A DNA stretch of 64,000 nucleotides from Thaumasiovibrio sp043421945 (GCA_043421945.1 JBHOGO010000011.1:19865-83864), one strand, 5' to 3'. Shown: positions 17,605 through 26,673, numbered from the stretch's first letter. The notes: generated by a model not told the origin, from the sequence alone. Made by a program: numbers and translations.

Positions 17605-17925
17605 ATGATTAAAGAGAGTATTGAACAAAAGTTGTTGGACGCTTTTTCACCAAGTCATCTTGAAGTGGTGAATGAAAGTTATATGCATAATGTTCCGGCA
17701 GGTGCAGAGAGTCATTTTAAAGTTGTTGTTGTCAGCGATAACTTTGATGGTCAGCGTCTGCTTCAACGCCATCGCGCAATAAACTCTGTCTTATCGGTCG
17801 AGTTGAGTGACCGTATTCATGCGCTTGCGATACATACCTATACAGGTAATGAGTGGAAGAATCTGTATCAAGATGCCCCCAACTCTCCTTCATGCCGCGG
17901 TGGGGCAAGGCTCACTGAGCAGTAA
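17605..17925 (+). CDS. bolA: BolA family transcriptional regulator / iron-sulfur partner
   Basis: Small protein linked with stress morphology and with monothiol glutaredoxins in iron-sulfur handling. The 106-residue product matches BolA closely: IKESIEQKLLDAFSPSHLEVVNES, MHNVPAGAESHFKVVVVS, the helix-turn-helix-like RHRAINSVLSVELSDRIHALAIHTYT, and the CRGG near the end. ATG 17605 gives the normal length; an in-frame GTG four codons upstream adds MVDI. It is divergent from rlmG and followed by a terminator. Confidence 0.94.
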   Translation: MIKESIEQKLLDAFSPSHLEVVNESYMHNVPAGAESHFKVVVVSDNFDGQRLLQRHRAINSVLSVELSDRIHALAIHTYTGNEWKNLYQDAPNSPSCRGGARLTEQ

Positions 17926-17999
17926 GTGATTAACGGCGAAACTATTGATACACAGATAACCCGATGTCTATAGGCAGACTGTTATGTATCGATGACTTA

Positions 18000-18024
18000 A
18001 AACCGCATCCAGTGCGGTTTTTTT
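18000..18024 (+). terminator. intrinsic terminator of bolA
   Basis: AAACCGCA (18000-18007) and TGCGGTTT (18013-18020) form an 8-bp stem with loop TCCAG, followed by TTTT. It lies 75 bp past bolA. The remaining stretch to 18305 holds no convincing gene apart from the 10-codon frame at 18243. Confidence 0.93.
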
Positions 18025-18242
18025 GTATCCCTAACATGCGAAATAACGCTTCCTTTCTTATTGAGCAACAGCTGCGTTCATGCTCTCGTGCTTCCTCTAC
18101 GCTTTCAAGAATTTTGCTACTCATAACCAACAGCATAACTAACTATTTTCCGCGAAATCAAATTCACACGTCTATGCTTATCTGCAAACAACTCTGTTTA
18201 CGTATCGTCGCTCACGTGTGATTCCTTCAGAGGAGACATCTT

Positions 18243-18275
18243 ATGATGATGCTAAGCGTTATTGCTGGGTTGTGA
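18243..18275 (+). CDS. possible 10-codon leader peptide before the TRAP receptor gene
   Basis: A very short frame (MMMLSVIAGL) starts with three ATG codons, eight bases after AGAGGAGA (18229-18235), the best ribosome site in this stretch. It ends with TGA 30 bp before the start of the TRAP binding lipoprotein, and both are in the same frame. It could be a leader peptide, a coupling device, or chance; I see no attenuator hairpin around it. Confidence 0.25.
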   Translation: MMMLSVIAGL

Positions 18276-18305
18276 TTATTCCTTGATAGCAGTACAAGGT
18301 GTTTC

Positions 18306-19352
18306 ATGCGGAAATTATACGTATTGCTGGGTTTCCTAGCATTAATCGGGTGTGAGCGTCACACGGATCAGTTATCGGCAGATTCTGTTGAGTGGCGGTT
18401 GTCGACAGCGTGGCCTGCTGGCTTCCCTGGTTTGGGTGATGCGCCGATTAGATTGTCGAAAATTGTCGACAAGGCGAGCAATGGGCAATTTAAAATTGTT
18501 GTCTATGGTGCTGGAGAGGTGGTACCTGCCTTTGATTTGTTCAGCGCTGTTTCTGGCGGTAGTGTCGAAATGGGGCATTCAAGTGCCTATTATTGGCAAG
18601 ATACTATTCCATCAGCCCCTTTTTTCTCTGCTGTCCCGTTTGGTATGAATAGCAGTGAGATGACAAGCTGGCTGTATTATGGTGGGGGTCTAAAACTGTG
18701 GCGCGAGCTTTATGAGCCCTATGATGTTATCCCTTTCCCTGGCGGGAACAGTGGCCCGCAAATGGGCGGATGGTTCAATCGTCCTATAGAGTCGATGGAA
18801 GATTGGATTGGCTTGAAAATGCGTATTCCAGGTTTTGGTGCAGGGGTGCTGAAGAGCGTTGGAGCTATACCCATACACCTGCCAGCAGATGCTTTATATA
18901 ACGCATTTGACGATGATGTTATCGACGCGGTTGAATGGGTAGGTGCATATAACGACTTAGCATTTGGTTTATATAAGTTGGGTAGATACTACTATTATCC
19001 CGCATGGCATGAGCCGAGTACTCAAATGGAATTTATTATAAACCAAGCGGCTTATGAAGCATTACCTAGTGACCTTCAGCAGATACTTGTCTCAGCGATG
19101 AATGATATTAACAACGAAATGCAGGCTAATTTCCTGATTAAAAATCAGCAAGCTTTAGACACATTAGTGAAAGAACACAATGTGGTACTACGTGTATTTC
19201 CCGCAGAAGTGATGCAAATGCTGGAGCAAAGAAGTGAGTGGTTACTACTGGAATTAGGGGGGCATGATCCTGTATTTCGTAAGATACATACCTCATACAG
19301 TACCTATGCAGCGAAATTGCGGAGAATGAGAGTTTTTTCTTTGCGTTTGTGA
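18306..19352 (+). CDS. orphan TRAP transporter solute-binding lipoprotein (DctP family)
   Basis: Binds an unknown, probably organic-acid, solute for a TRAP transporter. The 348-residue product starts with a lipoprotein signal (MRKLYVLLGFLALIGC, Cys 16) where most DctP proteins have a cleavable signal, followed by the family pattern WRLSTAWPAGFPGLGDAPIRLSKIV, EMGHSSAYYW, QMGGWFNRPIESMEDWIGLKMRIPGFG and the DAVEWVGAYNDLAFGLYK segment typical of the TakP/2-keto-acid group. AAGGTG lies six bases before the ATG. No dctQ or dctM permease gene is in the window, so the partner must lie elsewhere or the protein has another role, such as sensing. Ligand not predictable from sequence alone. Confidence 0.88.
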   Translation: MRKLYVLLGFLALIGCERHTDQLSADSVEWRLSTAWPAGFPGLGDAPIRLSKIVDKASNGQFKIVVYGAGEVVPAFDLFSAVSGGSVEMGHSSAYYWQDTIPSAPFFSAVPFGMNSSEMTSWLYYGGGLKLWRELYEPYDVIPFPGGNSGPQMGGWFNRPIESMEDWIGLKMRIPGFGAGVLKSVGAIPIHLPADALYNAFDDDVIDAVEWVGAYNDLAFGLYKLGRYYYYPAWHEPSTQMEFIINQAAYEALPSDLQQILVSAMNDINNEMQANFLIKNQQALDTLVKEHNVVLRVFPAEVMQMLEQRSEWLLLELGGHDPVFRKIHTSYSTYAAKLRRMRVFSLRL

Positions 19353-19757
19353 ACTAATACAGTTTTTCACAATGCTGGCACAGTATAAATACATTATTGT
19401 TATGGTTTGGTTGTTTGTTGAGCGTGTATTGTGGGTGTGTATTTCAAGATAAAACACCGGCTTTAATTACTGTAAACGTGCGTTAGCTCAAGGAAGTGGT
19501 GATTTATTTCGGTGCTGGTGTGAGATTTAATGATTTTGACAGTGAATAACGTGCTCAGTCATAGCAAGCTTACAGTGATTAATGTTATCATTCTAATTCA
19601 ATTTTAATCTTCACTAACTTTTTTCGTCATGATTAATCGTTAAGTGAAGGGCTTTAAGAGACCAGCTGAAGATGGATTAGTATGTGGCTTGGTCTCTGTG
19701 TCGTGCCTTAGATGTACACAAAATTCCTTTTATCCATAAAATGTAGTGCAAGTGCGT
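19353..19757 (+). promoter_or_regulatory. nqr operon upstream region with leader hairpin
   Basis: This 405-bp stretch has no convincing gene and must hold the nqr promoter. It is AT-rich. Near its end AGAGACCA (19657-19664) pairs exactly with TGGTCTCT (19690-19697), with two further pairs beyond a bulged base. There is no T-run after it, so it is a leader structure or an operator-sized inverted repeat, not a terminator. I could not match it to a known riboswitch. Confidence 0.4.
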
Positions 19758-21098
19758 ATGATTACAATAAAAAAGGGCTTGGATATCCCGATTTCGGGCA
19801 CTCCAACTCAGGTGATTAGTGATGGCTCAGCCATCAAACGCGTCGCTTTGCTTGGCGAAGAGTATGTAGGGATGCGTCCCAAAATGCATGTTCGCGTTGG
19901 TGATACTGTAAAAAAAGGTCAGATTCTTTTTGAAGATAAAAAGAACCCTGGCGTGAATTTTACAGCTCCAGCTAGCGGTAAGGTGACAGAGATTAATCGT
20001 GGTGAAAAGCGCGTATTGCAATCCGTTGTGATCGATGTTGAAGGAGATGAACAGATCACCTTCACGGCTTATTCACAAAATGAACTTTCTAACTTAGATC
20101 GTGATGTCGTTGTATCACAGTTGACTGAATCTGGTGAGTGGACCGCTTTGCGTACCCGCCCATTTAGTAAAGTCCCAGCTGTTGAATCACAAACTCAAGC
20201 AATTTTTGTGACGGCAATAGATACCAATCCATTGGCTGCAAACCCTGAAGTCATCATCAATGCAAATGCTGATGCGTTTTCTGCGGGGCTTACTGTCTTA
20301 TCTCGTTTGACTAGTGGTAAAGTGTTCGTTTGTAAAGCAGGTAGTAGTTTACCTCGTTCTGAGCAATCGAATGTTGAAGAGCATGTATTCAATGGCCCGC
20401 ACCCTGCAGGCTTAGTGGGTACTCATATGCACTTCTTGCACCCTGTTAACCTAGAAAACCAAGCATGGCATATCAACTACCAAGATGTGATTGCTTATGG
20501 TCAGCTTTTCTTAACAGGTGAGATTTACACCGATCGTGTTATTTCTCTCGCAGGGCCAGTAGTCAACAACCCTCGTCTTCTTAAAACGGTACGTGGCGCC
20601 GCGATTTCTGAATTGGCTGACCACGAATTAATGCCGGGCGAAGTTCGTCTCATTGCGGGCTCTGTGTTGTATGGTGTTCGTGCAGATGACGCACACAGCT
20701 ACCTTGGTCGTTATGCGTTACAAATTTCTGCCCTACGCGAGGGTCGAGAAAAAGAACTCTTTGGCTGGATCGTTCCAGGCAAGAATAAATTTTCTGTTAC
20801 TCGTTCTTTCTTAAGTCATCTTTTCAGTGGCCAACTTTTCAACATGACAACAACTACTAACGGTAGTGATCGTGCCATGGTGCCAATTGGTAACTACGAA
20901 AAAGTAATGCCTCTCGATATTGAGCCGACTCTATTGCTTAGGGATTTATGTGCTGGCGATAATGACAGCGCACAAGAGCTAGGTGCATTAGAGCTAGATG
21001 AAGAAGATTTAGCTTTGTGTACTTTTGTTTGCCCTGGTAAATACGATTTTGGTCCAATGCTACGTGAGTGCTTGGACACAATTGAGAAGGAAGGGTAA
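19758..21098 (+). CDS. nqrA: Na+-translocating NADH:quinone reductase subunit A
   Basis: Peripheral cytoplasmic subunit of the Na+-pumping NQR complex, close to the quinone site. The 446-residue protein begins MITIKKGLDIPISGTPTQVI and contains RVALLGEEYVGMRPKMHVRVGD, NFTAPASGKVTEINRGEKRVLQSVVI, HPAGLVGTHMHFLHPV, SLAGPVVNNPRLL, TTTTNGSDRAMVPIGNYEKVMPLDIEPTLLLRDL in parts, and the C-terminal DEEDLALCTFVCPGKYDFG. ATG 19758 matches the family start; an in-frame GTG four codons earlier is less likely. It is the first of six genes, with two bases between it and nqrB. Confidence 0.97.
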   Translation: MITIKKGLDIPISGTPTQVISDGSAIKRVALLGEEYVGMRPKMHVRVGDTVKKGQILFEDKKNPGVNFTAPASGKVTEINRGEKRVLQSVVIDVEGDEQITFTAYSQNELSNLDRDVVVSQLTESGEWTALRTRPFSKVPAVESQTQAIFVTAIDTNPLAANPEVIINANADAFSAGLTVLSRLTSGKVFVCKAGSSLPRSEQSNVEEHVFNGPHPAGLVGTHMHFLHPVNLENQAWHINYQDVIAYGQLFLTGEIYTDRVISLAGPVVNNPRLLKTVRGAAISELADHELMPGEVRLIAGSVLYGVRADDAHSYLGRYALQISALREGREKELFGWIVPGKNKFSVTRSFLSHLFSGQLFNMTTTTNGSDRAMVPIGNYEKVMPLDIEPTLLLRDLCAGDNDSAQELGALELDEEDLALCTFVCPGKYDFGPMLRECLDTIEKEG

Positions 21099-21100
21099 TC

Positions 21101-22342
21101 ATGAGCCTTAAAAGTATTCTCGAGAATATCGAGCACCACTTTGAGCCAGGTGGTAAGCACGAGCGTTGGTTCGCGCTTTATGAAGCGTTTGCAACGCTTA
21201 TGTACACACCTGGTACAGTGACAAAAGCAAAATCACATGTTCGTGACAGCGTTGATCTAAAGCGCATCATGATTATGGTTTGGTTTGCTGTTTTCCCTGC
21301 GATGTTCTGGGGCATGTATAACAGTGGTCATCAAGCGATTGTGGCGCTTAATCACCTTCATGCTGGTGACCAGTTGGCGACGATTGTTGCGGGTAACTGG
21401 CACTATTGGCTGACAGAAATGTTAGCAGGTAGCATCACTGATGCAGGGTGGGGTACCAAGATGGTACTCGGTGCGACTTACTTCTTACCTATCTACGCTG
21501 TTGTTTTTGCGGTTGGTGGATTCTGGGAAGTTCTGTTCTGCATGGTGCGTAAGCATGAAGTAAACGAAGGTTTCTTCGTTACCTCTATCTTGTTTGCGCT
21601 GATCGTTCCGCCAACGCTGCCGCTTTGGCAAGCTGCTTTGGGTATCACGTTCGGTGTTGTTGTCGCTAAAGAAGTCTTTGGTGGTACAGGACGTAACTTC
21701 TTGAACCCTGCACTTGCTGGTCGTGCTTTCCTTTTCTTTGCTTACCCTGCTCAAATCTCTGGTGATTTGGTATGGACTGCTGCCGATGGTTTTTCTGGTG
21801 CGACAGCACTAGGCCAGTGGGCAAACGCAGGTCAAGGTGGTGTTGTTCACAACATTACTGGTGAAGCGGTGACTTGGATGGATGCGTTTATCGGTAACGT
21901 TCCGGGCTCTATTGGTGAAGTATCGACGCTAGCAATTATTCTTGGTGGTGCGATGATTGTGTACATGGGCATTGCTTCATGGCGCATTATCCTTGGTACT
22001 TTAATCGGTATGGCTGCAGCAGCTACGCTCTTCAATATTGTTGGATCTGATACCAATGCAATGTTTACTATGCCTTGGCACTGGCACCTTGTCTTAGGTG
22101 GTTTTGCGTTTGGTATGATCTTCATGGCGACAGACCCTGTTTCAGCAGCATTTACAAATAAAGGTAAATGGGCATACGGTGCGCTAATCGGTGCGATGTG
22201 CGTCATGATCCGTGTGGTCAACCCTGCTTACCCAGAAGGCATGATGTTAGCCATTCTGTTTGCAAACTTGTTTGCGCCTGTATTTGACTACCTAGTCGTT
22301 CAGGGCAACGTGAAACGGAGACTCGCTCGCTATGGCAAGTAA
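21101..22342 (+). CDS. nqrB: Na+-translocating NADH:quinone reductase subunit B
   Basis: Membrane subunit with about ten helices that carries covalent FMN and riboflavin and forms the core of the Na+ path. The 413 residues show KSHVRDSVDLKRIMIMVWFAVFPAMFWGMYN in parts, GGTGRNFLNPALAGRAFLFFAYP, and DGFSGATALGQWA, in which Thr 235 is the phosphoester attachment site for FMN added by ApbE. GFAFGMIFMATDPVSAAFTNKGKW and the C-terminal LFAPVFDYLVVQ also match. The start overlaps nothing, and nqrC overlaps its end by 11 bases. Confidence 0.97.
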   Translation: MSLKSILENIEHHFEPGGKHERWFALYEAFATLMYTPGTVTKAKSHVRDSVDLKRIMIMVWFAVFPAMFWGMYNSGHQAIVALNHLHAGDQLATIVAGNWHYWLTEMLAGSITDAGWGTKMVLGATYFLPIYAVVFAVGGFWEVLFCMVRKHEVNEGFFVTSILFALIVPPTLPLWQAALGITFGVVVAKEVFGGTGRNFLNPALAGRAFLFFAYPAQISGDLVWTAADGFSGATALGQWANAGQGGVVHNITGEAVTWMDAFIGNVPGSIGEVSTLAIILGGAMIVYMGIASWRIILGTLIGMAAAATLFNIVGSDTNAMFTMPWHWHLVLGGFAFGMIFMATDPVSAAFTNKGKWAYGALIGAMCVMIRVVNPAYPEGMMLAILFANLFAPVFDYLVVQGNVKRRLARYGK

Positions 22343-23108
22343 TAACGATAGCATGAAGAAAACGCTGTTTGTTGTTATCGCGTTGAGCCTAGTGTGCTCA
22401 ATTGTGGTTTCAGGTGCAGCGGTAGCCTTACGCCCAATGCAGCAAAAAAATGCGGTGTTGGATGTTCAGCGAAACATTCTTTCTGTTGCGGGTCTTCTCG
22501 ATGCAGGGGCGAATATTGCTGAGGTGTTTGGCGAAAATATTGAAGCCGTTCTTGTTAATCTAGAGACAGGTGAAATTGACACCTCTATCGACGTAGCAAG
22601 TTACGACCAACGTGCCGCAGCAAAAGATGCCTCTGCATCGATTGCACTTGGTGACGATGATGTTGCTAAGATCATTCGCCGCGCAAATGTCGCTAAGATT
22701 TATCTGGTTAAAGATGGCGATAACATTGAAAAGTTAATTCTTCCAATGCACGGTAATGGCCTTTGGTCGATGATGTACGCATTCGTTGCTGTTGAGACAG
22801 ACGGTAATACGGTTTCTGGCATCACTTACTATGAGCAGGGAGAGACTCCTGGGCTTGGTGGTGAAGTTGAGAATCCACGCTGGCGTGGTCAATTTGTAGG
22901 TAAAGAGCTTTATGATGTGAACGGCAAACCTGCTATTCGTGTTGTTAAAGGTGGTGCTCCTGACGGTGATAAGCATGCAGTTGATGGCCTTTCAGGCGCA
23001 ACGCTTACTGCTAACGGCGTTCAGAATACCTTCGATTTTTGGCTGGGTGAAAACGGCTTTGGCCCATTCCTGAGCAAAGTTCGTGAGGGAGGTCTAAACA
23101 ATGGCTGA
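22332..23108 (+). CDS. nqrC: Na+-translocating NADH:quinone reductase subunit C
   Basis: Subunit with one N-terminal membrane helix and a periplasmic FMN domain. The 258 residues include TLFVVIALSLVCSIVVSGAAVALRP as the anchor, GLWSMMYAFVAVE, ITYYEQGETPGLGGEVENP and the flavinylation motif DGLSGATLTANGV, with the acceptor Thr at residue 224. It overlaps nqrB by 11 bases and nqrD by 8, so translation along the operon is coupled. FMN is attached by the ApbE encoded at 25657. Confidence 0.96.
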   Translation: MASNNDSMKKTLFVVIALSLVCSIVVSGAAVALRPMQQKNAVLDVQRNILSVAGLLDAGANIAEVFGENIEAVLVNLETGEIDTSIDVASYDQRAAAKDASASIALGDDDVAKIIRRANVAKIYLVKDGDNIEKLILPMHGNGLWSMMYAFVAVETDGNTVSGITYYEQGETPGLGGEVENPRWRGQFVGKELYDVNGKPAIRVVKGGAPDGDKHAVDGLSGATLTANGVQNTFDFWLGENGFGPFLSKVREGGLNNG

Positions 23109-23733
23109 TACTAAAGAAATGAAGAAGGTGCTGGTTGCACCGTTAGTCGACAATAACCCAATTGCCCTTCAGGTACTGGGTGTTTGTTCGGCACTAGCTG
23201 TTACCACTAAGCTAGAAACAGCCTTTGTAATGACGATTGCGGTAATTTTTGTTACTGCATTCTCTAACTTGTTTGTTTCTTTAATTCGTAATCATATTCC
23301 AAATAGTGTTCGTATCATCTGTCAGATGGCGATCATTGCTTCTTTGGTTATCTTGGTTGATCAGGTCTTAAAAGCCTTTGTTTACGAAATCTCTAAACAA
23401 CTATCGGTATTTGTTGGTTTGATTATTACCAACTGTATCGTTATGGGGCGTGCTGAAGCTTACGCAATGAAATCAGCACCTTTACCATCGTTTATGGATG
23501 GTATTGGTAATGGTCTTGGTTACGGTTTCGTTCTCATTACTGTCGGCTTCTTCCGTGAGCTGTTTGGTACAGGTCAATTATTTGGTATGCAAGTGCTACC
23601 GACAGTGGCTGAAGGTGGCTGGTATCAACCAAACGGTATGATGCTGCTGGCACCATCAGCGTTCTTCCTGATTGGCTTTATGATTTGGGCTATTCGTACG
23701 ATTCGTCCAGAACAAGTAGAAGCGAAGGAGTAA
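23101..23733 (+). CDS. nqrD: Na+-translocating NADH:quinone reductase subunit D
   Basis: Integral membrane subunit, homologous to NqrE and RnfE, with about six helices; the D/E pair holds an intramembrane iron-sulfur centre. The 210 residues show NPIALQVLGVCSALAVTTKLETAFVMT with the conserved Cys, the central IITNCIVMGRAEAYAMKS with the second Cys, and MDGIGNGLGYGFVLITVGFFRELFGTG. It overlaps nqrC by eight bases and ends seven bases before nqrE. Confidence 0.97.
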   Translation: MADTKEMKKVLVAPLVDNNPIALQVLGVCSALAVTTKLETAFVMTIAVIFVTAFSNLFVSLIRNHIPNSVRIICQMAIIASLVILVDQVLKAFVYEISKQLSVFVGLIITNCIVMGRAEAYAMKSAPLPSFMDGIGNGLGYGFVLITVGFFRELFGTGQLFGMQVLPTVAEGGWYQPNGMMLLAPSAFFLIGFMIWAIRTIRPEQVEAKE

Positions 23734-23740
23734 ATTACTA

Positions 23741-24337
23741 ATGGAACATTACATTAGCTTGCTGGTTCGCTCGATCTTCATCGAGAACCTTGCGCTTTCC
23801 TTCTTCTTGGGGATGTGTACTTTCTTGGCGGTATCGAAAAAAGTGAAGACTTCTTTCGGTCTAGGTGTTGCAGTAACGTTTGTTCTTGCGATTGCCGTGC
23901 CAGTTAATAACCTGATTTATAACCTGATTCTTCGCGATGGTGCGATGGTCCAAGGTGTAGATCTTAGCTTCCTGAACTTTATTACGTTCATCGGTGTTAT
24001 TGCAGCGTTAGTTCAGATCTTGGAAATGATCCTCGATCGATTCTTCCCGCCGCTCTATAACGCACTGGGCATTTTCTTACCGCTAATCACGGTAAACTGT
24101 GCCATTTTCGGTGGCGTATCGTTCATGGTACAGCGTGACTATAACTTTGCAGAATCTGTCGTTTACGGTATCGGTTCTGGTATCGGTTGGACGCTAGCCA
24201 TTGTTGCGCTTGCGGGTCTTCGAGAGAAGATGAAGTATTCTGACGTTCCTCCTGGCCTCCGTGGTTTAGGTATCACCTTCATTACAGTAGGTTTGATGGC
24301 GTTGGGCTTTATGTCGTTCTCTGGCGTTCAGCTTTAA
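23741..24337 (+). CDS. nqrE: Na+-translocating NADH:quinone reductase subunit E
   Basis: Integral membrane partner of NqrD, with an inverted topology relative to it. The 198 residues show SLLVRSIFIENLALSFFLGMCTFLAVSKKV with the Cys of the first half, and LITVNCAIFGGVSFMVQRDYNFAESVVYGIGSGIGWTLAIV in parts, with the second Cys. An AAGGAG precedes the ATG by ten bases. nqrF follows after 21 bp. Confidence 0.97.
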   Translation: MEHYISLLVRSIFIENLALSFFLGMCTFLAVSKKVKTSFGLGVAVTFVLAIAVPVNNLIYNLILRDGAMVQGVDLSFLNFITFIGVIAALVQILEMILDRFFPPLYNALGIFLPLITVNCAIFGGVSFMVQRDYNFAESVVYGIGSGIGWTLAIVALAGLREKMKYSDVPPGLRGLGITFITVGLMALGFMSFSGVQL

Positions 24338-24358
24338 TCAGGATAAAAGGAAAGGTCA

Positions 24359-25582
24359 ATGGATATAATTCTTGGCGTAGTGATGTTCACTCTGATTATC
24401 CTGGCTTTGGTGTTGGTGATTTTATTTGCCAAATCGAAGCTGGTGCCATCAGGTGACGTAACTATCTCTGTAAATGGTGATCCGGAGAAGGCGTTTATCA
24501 CCTCTCCGGGTGACAAGCTACTTGGCGCAATGGCCGGTAGTGGTATCTTTGTTTCTTCAGCCTGTGGTGGCGGTGGTTCATGTGGCCAGTGTCGTGTGAA
24601 GGTTAAATCTGGCGGTGGTGATATCCTGCCAACAGAACTTGATCACATCACTAAAGGTGAAGCTCGTGAAGGTGAGCGTCTAGCCTGTCAGGTAGCCGTT
24701 AAAACTGACATGGAAATCGAACTCCCAGAAGAAATTTTTGGTGTTAAGAAGTGGGAATGTGAAGTTATCTCTAATGATAATGAAGCTACCTTCATCAAAG
24801 AGTTGGCACTTAAAATCCCTGATGGCGAAGAAGTTCCGTTCCGTGCGGGTGGTTACATTCAAATTGAAGCTGAACCACATCACGTTAAATATGCTGACTA
24901 CGATATTCCTGAGGAATACCGTGAAGATTGGGATAAGTTTAACTTGTTCCGTTATGAGTCGATTGTTAATGAACCTTCTATCCGTGCTTACTCAATGGCG
25001 TCATACCCAGAAGAGAAAGGCATTATTAAGTTGAACGTTCGTATTGCAACGCCTCCGCCAAATAACCCTGATGTGCCACCGGGTGTGATGTCTTCATACA
25101 TCTGGTCATTGAAGGAAGGCGACAAATGTACTATATCGGGTCCATTTGGTGAGTTCTTTGCGAAAGACACTGAAAATGAGATGGTCTTTATCGGTGGTGG
25201 TGCTGGTATGGCACCTATGCGTTCTCATATCTTCGATCAGCTTAAGCGTCTTAACTCTAAGCGTAAGATGTCATTCTGGTACGGTGCGCGTTCTAAGCGT
25301 GAAATGTTCTACGTAGAAGATTTCGATACGCTAGCAGAAGCGAATGAGAACTTCGTATGGCATGTTGCCCTATCTGATCCATTACCAGAAGATAACTGGG
25401 ATGGTTACACGGGCTTCATTCACAACGTGATTTATGAGAATTACCTTAAAGATCACGATGCACCAGAAGACTGTGAATATTACATGTGTGGTCCACCAAT
25501 GATGAATGCTGCCGTAATCGGTATGCTGAAAGACCTTGGTGTTGAGGATGAAAATATCCTCTTGGATGACTTCGGCGGTTAA
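24359..25582 (+). CDS. nqrF: Na+-translocating NADH:quinone reductase subunit F
   Basis: Electron input subunit: oxidises NADH through FAD and a [2Fe-2S] cluster. The 407 residues start with one membrane helix (IILGVVMFTLIILALVLVILFA), then a ferredoxin domain with the cluster ligands in SACGGGGSCGQCRVKV and ERLACQV, the FAD motif RAYSMASYPEE, the NADH-binding VFIGGGAGMAPMRSHI and YGARSKREMFYV, and the C-terminal YYMCGPPMMNAAV and LLDDFGG. It is the last gene before a strong terminator at 25609. Confidence 0.97.
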   Translation: MDIILGVVMFTLIILALVLVILFAKSKLVPSGDVTISVNGDPEKAFITSPGDKLLGAMAGSGIFVSSACGGGGSCGQCRVKVKSGGGDILPTELDHITKGEAREGERLACQVAVKTDMEIELPEEIFGVKKWECEVISNDNEATFIKELALKIPDGEEVPFRAGGYIQIEAEPHHVKYADYDIPEEYREDWDKFNLFRYESIVNEPSIRAYSMASYPEEKGIIKLNVRIATPPPNNPDVPPGVMSSYIWSLKEGDKCTISGPFGEFFAKDTENEMVFIGGGAGMAPMRSHIFDQLKRLNSKRKMSFWYGARSKREMFYVEDFDTLAEANENFVWHVALSDPLPEDNWDGYTGFIHNVIYENYLKDHDAPEDCEYYMCGPPMMNAAVIGMLKDLGVEDENILLDDFGG

Positions 25583-25608
25583 TTGCTGTTGAATTAAACA
25601 CAGGTATT

Positions 25609-25637
25609 GGCTGATCGTTTCGACGATCAGCCTTTTT
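25609..25637 (+). terminator. intrinsic terminator of nqrABCDEF
   Basis: GGCTGATCGT (25609-25618) and ACGATCAGCC (25623-25632) form a perfect 10-bp stem with a TTCG tetraloop, followed by TTTTT. apbE begins 20 bp beyond, so apbE-nqrM is either read through or has its own promoter. Confidence 0.95.
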
Positions 25638-25656
25638 CGTCATTTAGGGTAAGAAA

Positions 25657-26673
25657 ATGAGTTTTAGACGAATCAAATCCTTAGCGATAGGGCTGTTGGC
25701 ATTGAGTTTGATAGCATGTGGTGGGCAGTCACCATCAATGTTACAAATTGATGGAAATACGATGGGCACCTATTATGTTATTAAGTACATGGGGCAGGAT
25801 GGTCTACCACAAAGTGAGTCAATAAAACTGGCTATTGATGAAGTATTGGAAGAGGTGAACGATCAAATGTCAACCTACCGTCCAGACTCTGAATTGAGCC
25901 GTTTTAACCACTATCAGAATGATGATGCATTTACCGTTTCTGAAGCAACGGCAAATGTGGTACGTGAAGCTATTAGGCTACATGAGGTAACCAACGGTGC
26001 TCTTGACGTAACAGTAGGACCTCTTGTTAATTTATGGGGCTTTGGTCCTGAGGCTAAGCCTGAGGAAGTGCCAACAGAGGCTGAGCTAGCAGCGCGTCTT
26101 GCGATGACGGGTATTGAGAAACTCAAAGTCGAAGGCACTTCTCTCTATAAATTGACCCCCGACCTTTATGTTGATCTATCGTCGATCGCAAAAGGGTATG
26201 GCGTGGATGCTGTCGCTGAGTATCTTAACGGTCTTGGTATTGAAAACTACCTCGTTGAGATTGGTGGCGAGCTGCGTGTTAAAGGCAACAACGGGGAAGG
26301 CGTTCCGTGGCGAATAGCGATTGAGAAGCCAGTAGAAGACGGCAGAGCTATTCAAGAAGTCATCACCGTGGGTGAAAATGCGATTGCAACTTCTGGAGAT
26401 TACCGTAACTATTATGAGAGAGATGGCGTCCGTTACTCGCACTCTATTGATCCGACGACGGGTAAACCTATTTCGCATCGCTTAGTCTCTGTCACAGTGA
26501 TTGATCGATCAAGCATGACGGCTGACGCACTCGCTACAGGATTAATGGTTGCAGGCCCAGAGCAGGCGCAACAAATTGCTGAAACGCACGGTCTTAATGT
26601 CTACTTAATTCAAAAGACCGATGAAGGCTTCATCACCTACATGTCTGAAGGCTTTAAGCCGTATATACAATAA
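25657..26673 (+). CDS. apbE: FAD:protein FMN transferase (lipoprotein)
   Basis: Periplasmic Mg2+-dependent flavin transferase that splits FAD and attaches FMN to Thr of NqrB, NqrC and related proteins. The 338-residue product starts with a lipoprotein signal (LLALSLIAC, Cys 21), then NTMGTYYVIKYMG, YRPDSELSRFN, the GALDVTVGPLVNLWGFGPE flavin loop, DLSSIAKGYGVDAVAEYL, IEIGGELR-like segment EIGGELRVKG and the metal site HSIDPTTGKPISH. It sits directly after nqrF, whose operon encodes its substrates. Confidence 0.96.
   Translation: MSFRRIKSLAIGLLALSLIACGGQSPSMLQIDGNTMGTYYVIKYMGQDGLPQSESIKLAIDEVLEEVNDQMSTYRPDSELSRFNHYQNDDAFTVSEATANVVREAIRLHEVTNGALDVTVGPLVNLWGFGPEAKPEEVPTEAELAARLAMTGIEKLKVEGTSLYKLTPDLYVDLSSIAKGYGVDAVAEYLNGLGIENYLVEIGGELRVKGNNGEGVPWRIAIEKPVEDGRAIQEVITVGENAIATSGDYRNYYERDGVRYSHSIDPTTGKPISHRLVSVTVIDRSSMTADALATGLMVAGPEQAQQIAETHGLNVYLIQKTDEGFITYMSEGFKPYIQ

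Noticed and set aside
17964..18221. 85-codon frame after bolA
   Set aside because: It runs through the bolA terminator, has no ribosome site and no protein-like pattern.
19575..19605. Fur box in the nqr upstream region
   Set aside because: AATG and CATT arms have the wrong spacing for the 19-bp consensus.
19353..19757. Sodium or other riboswitch ahead of nqrA
   Set aside because: I could not match the leader to any riboswitch consensus that I know; only one simple hairpin is visible.
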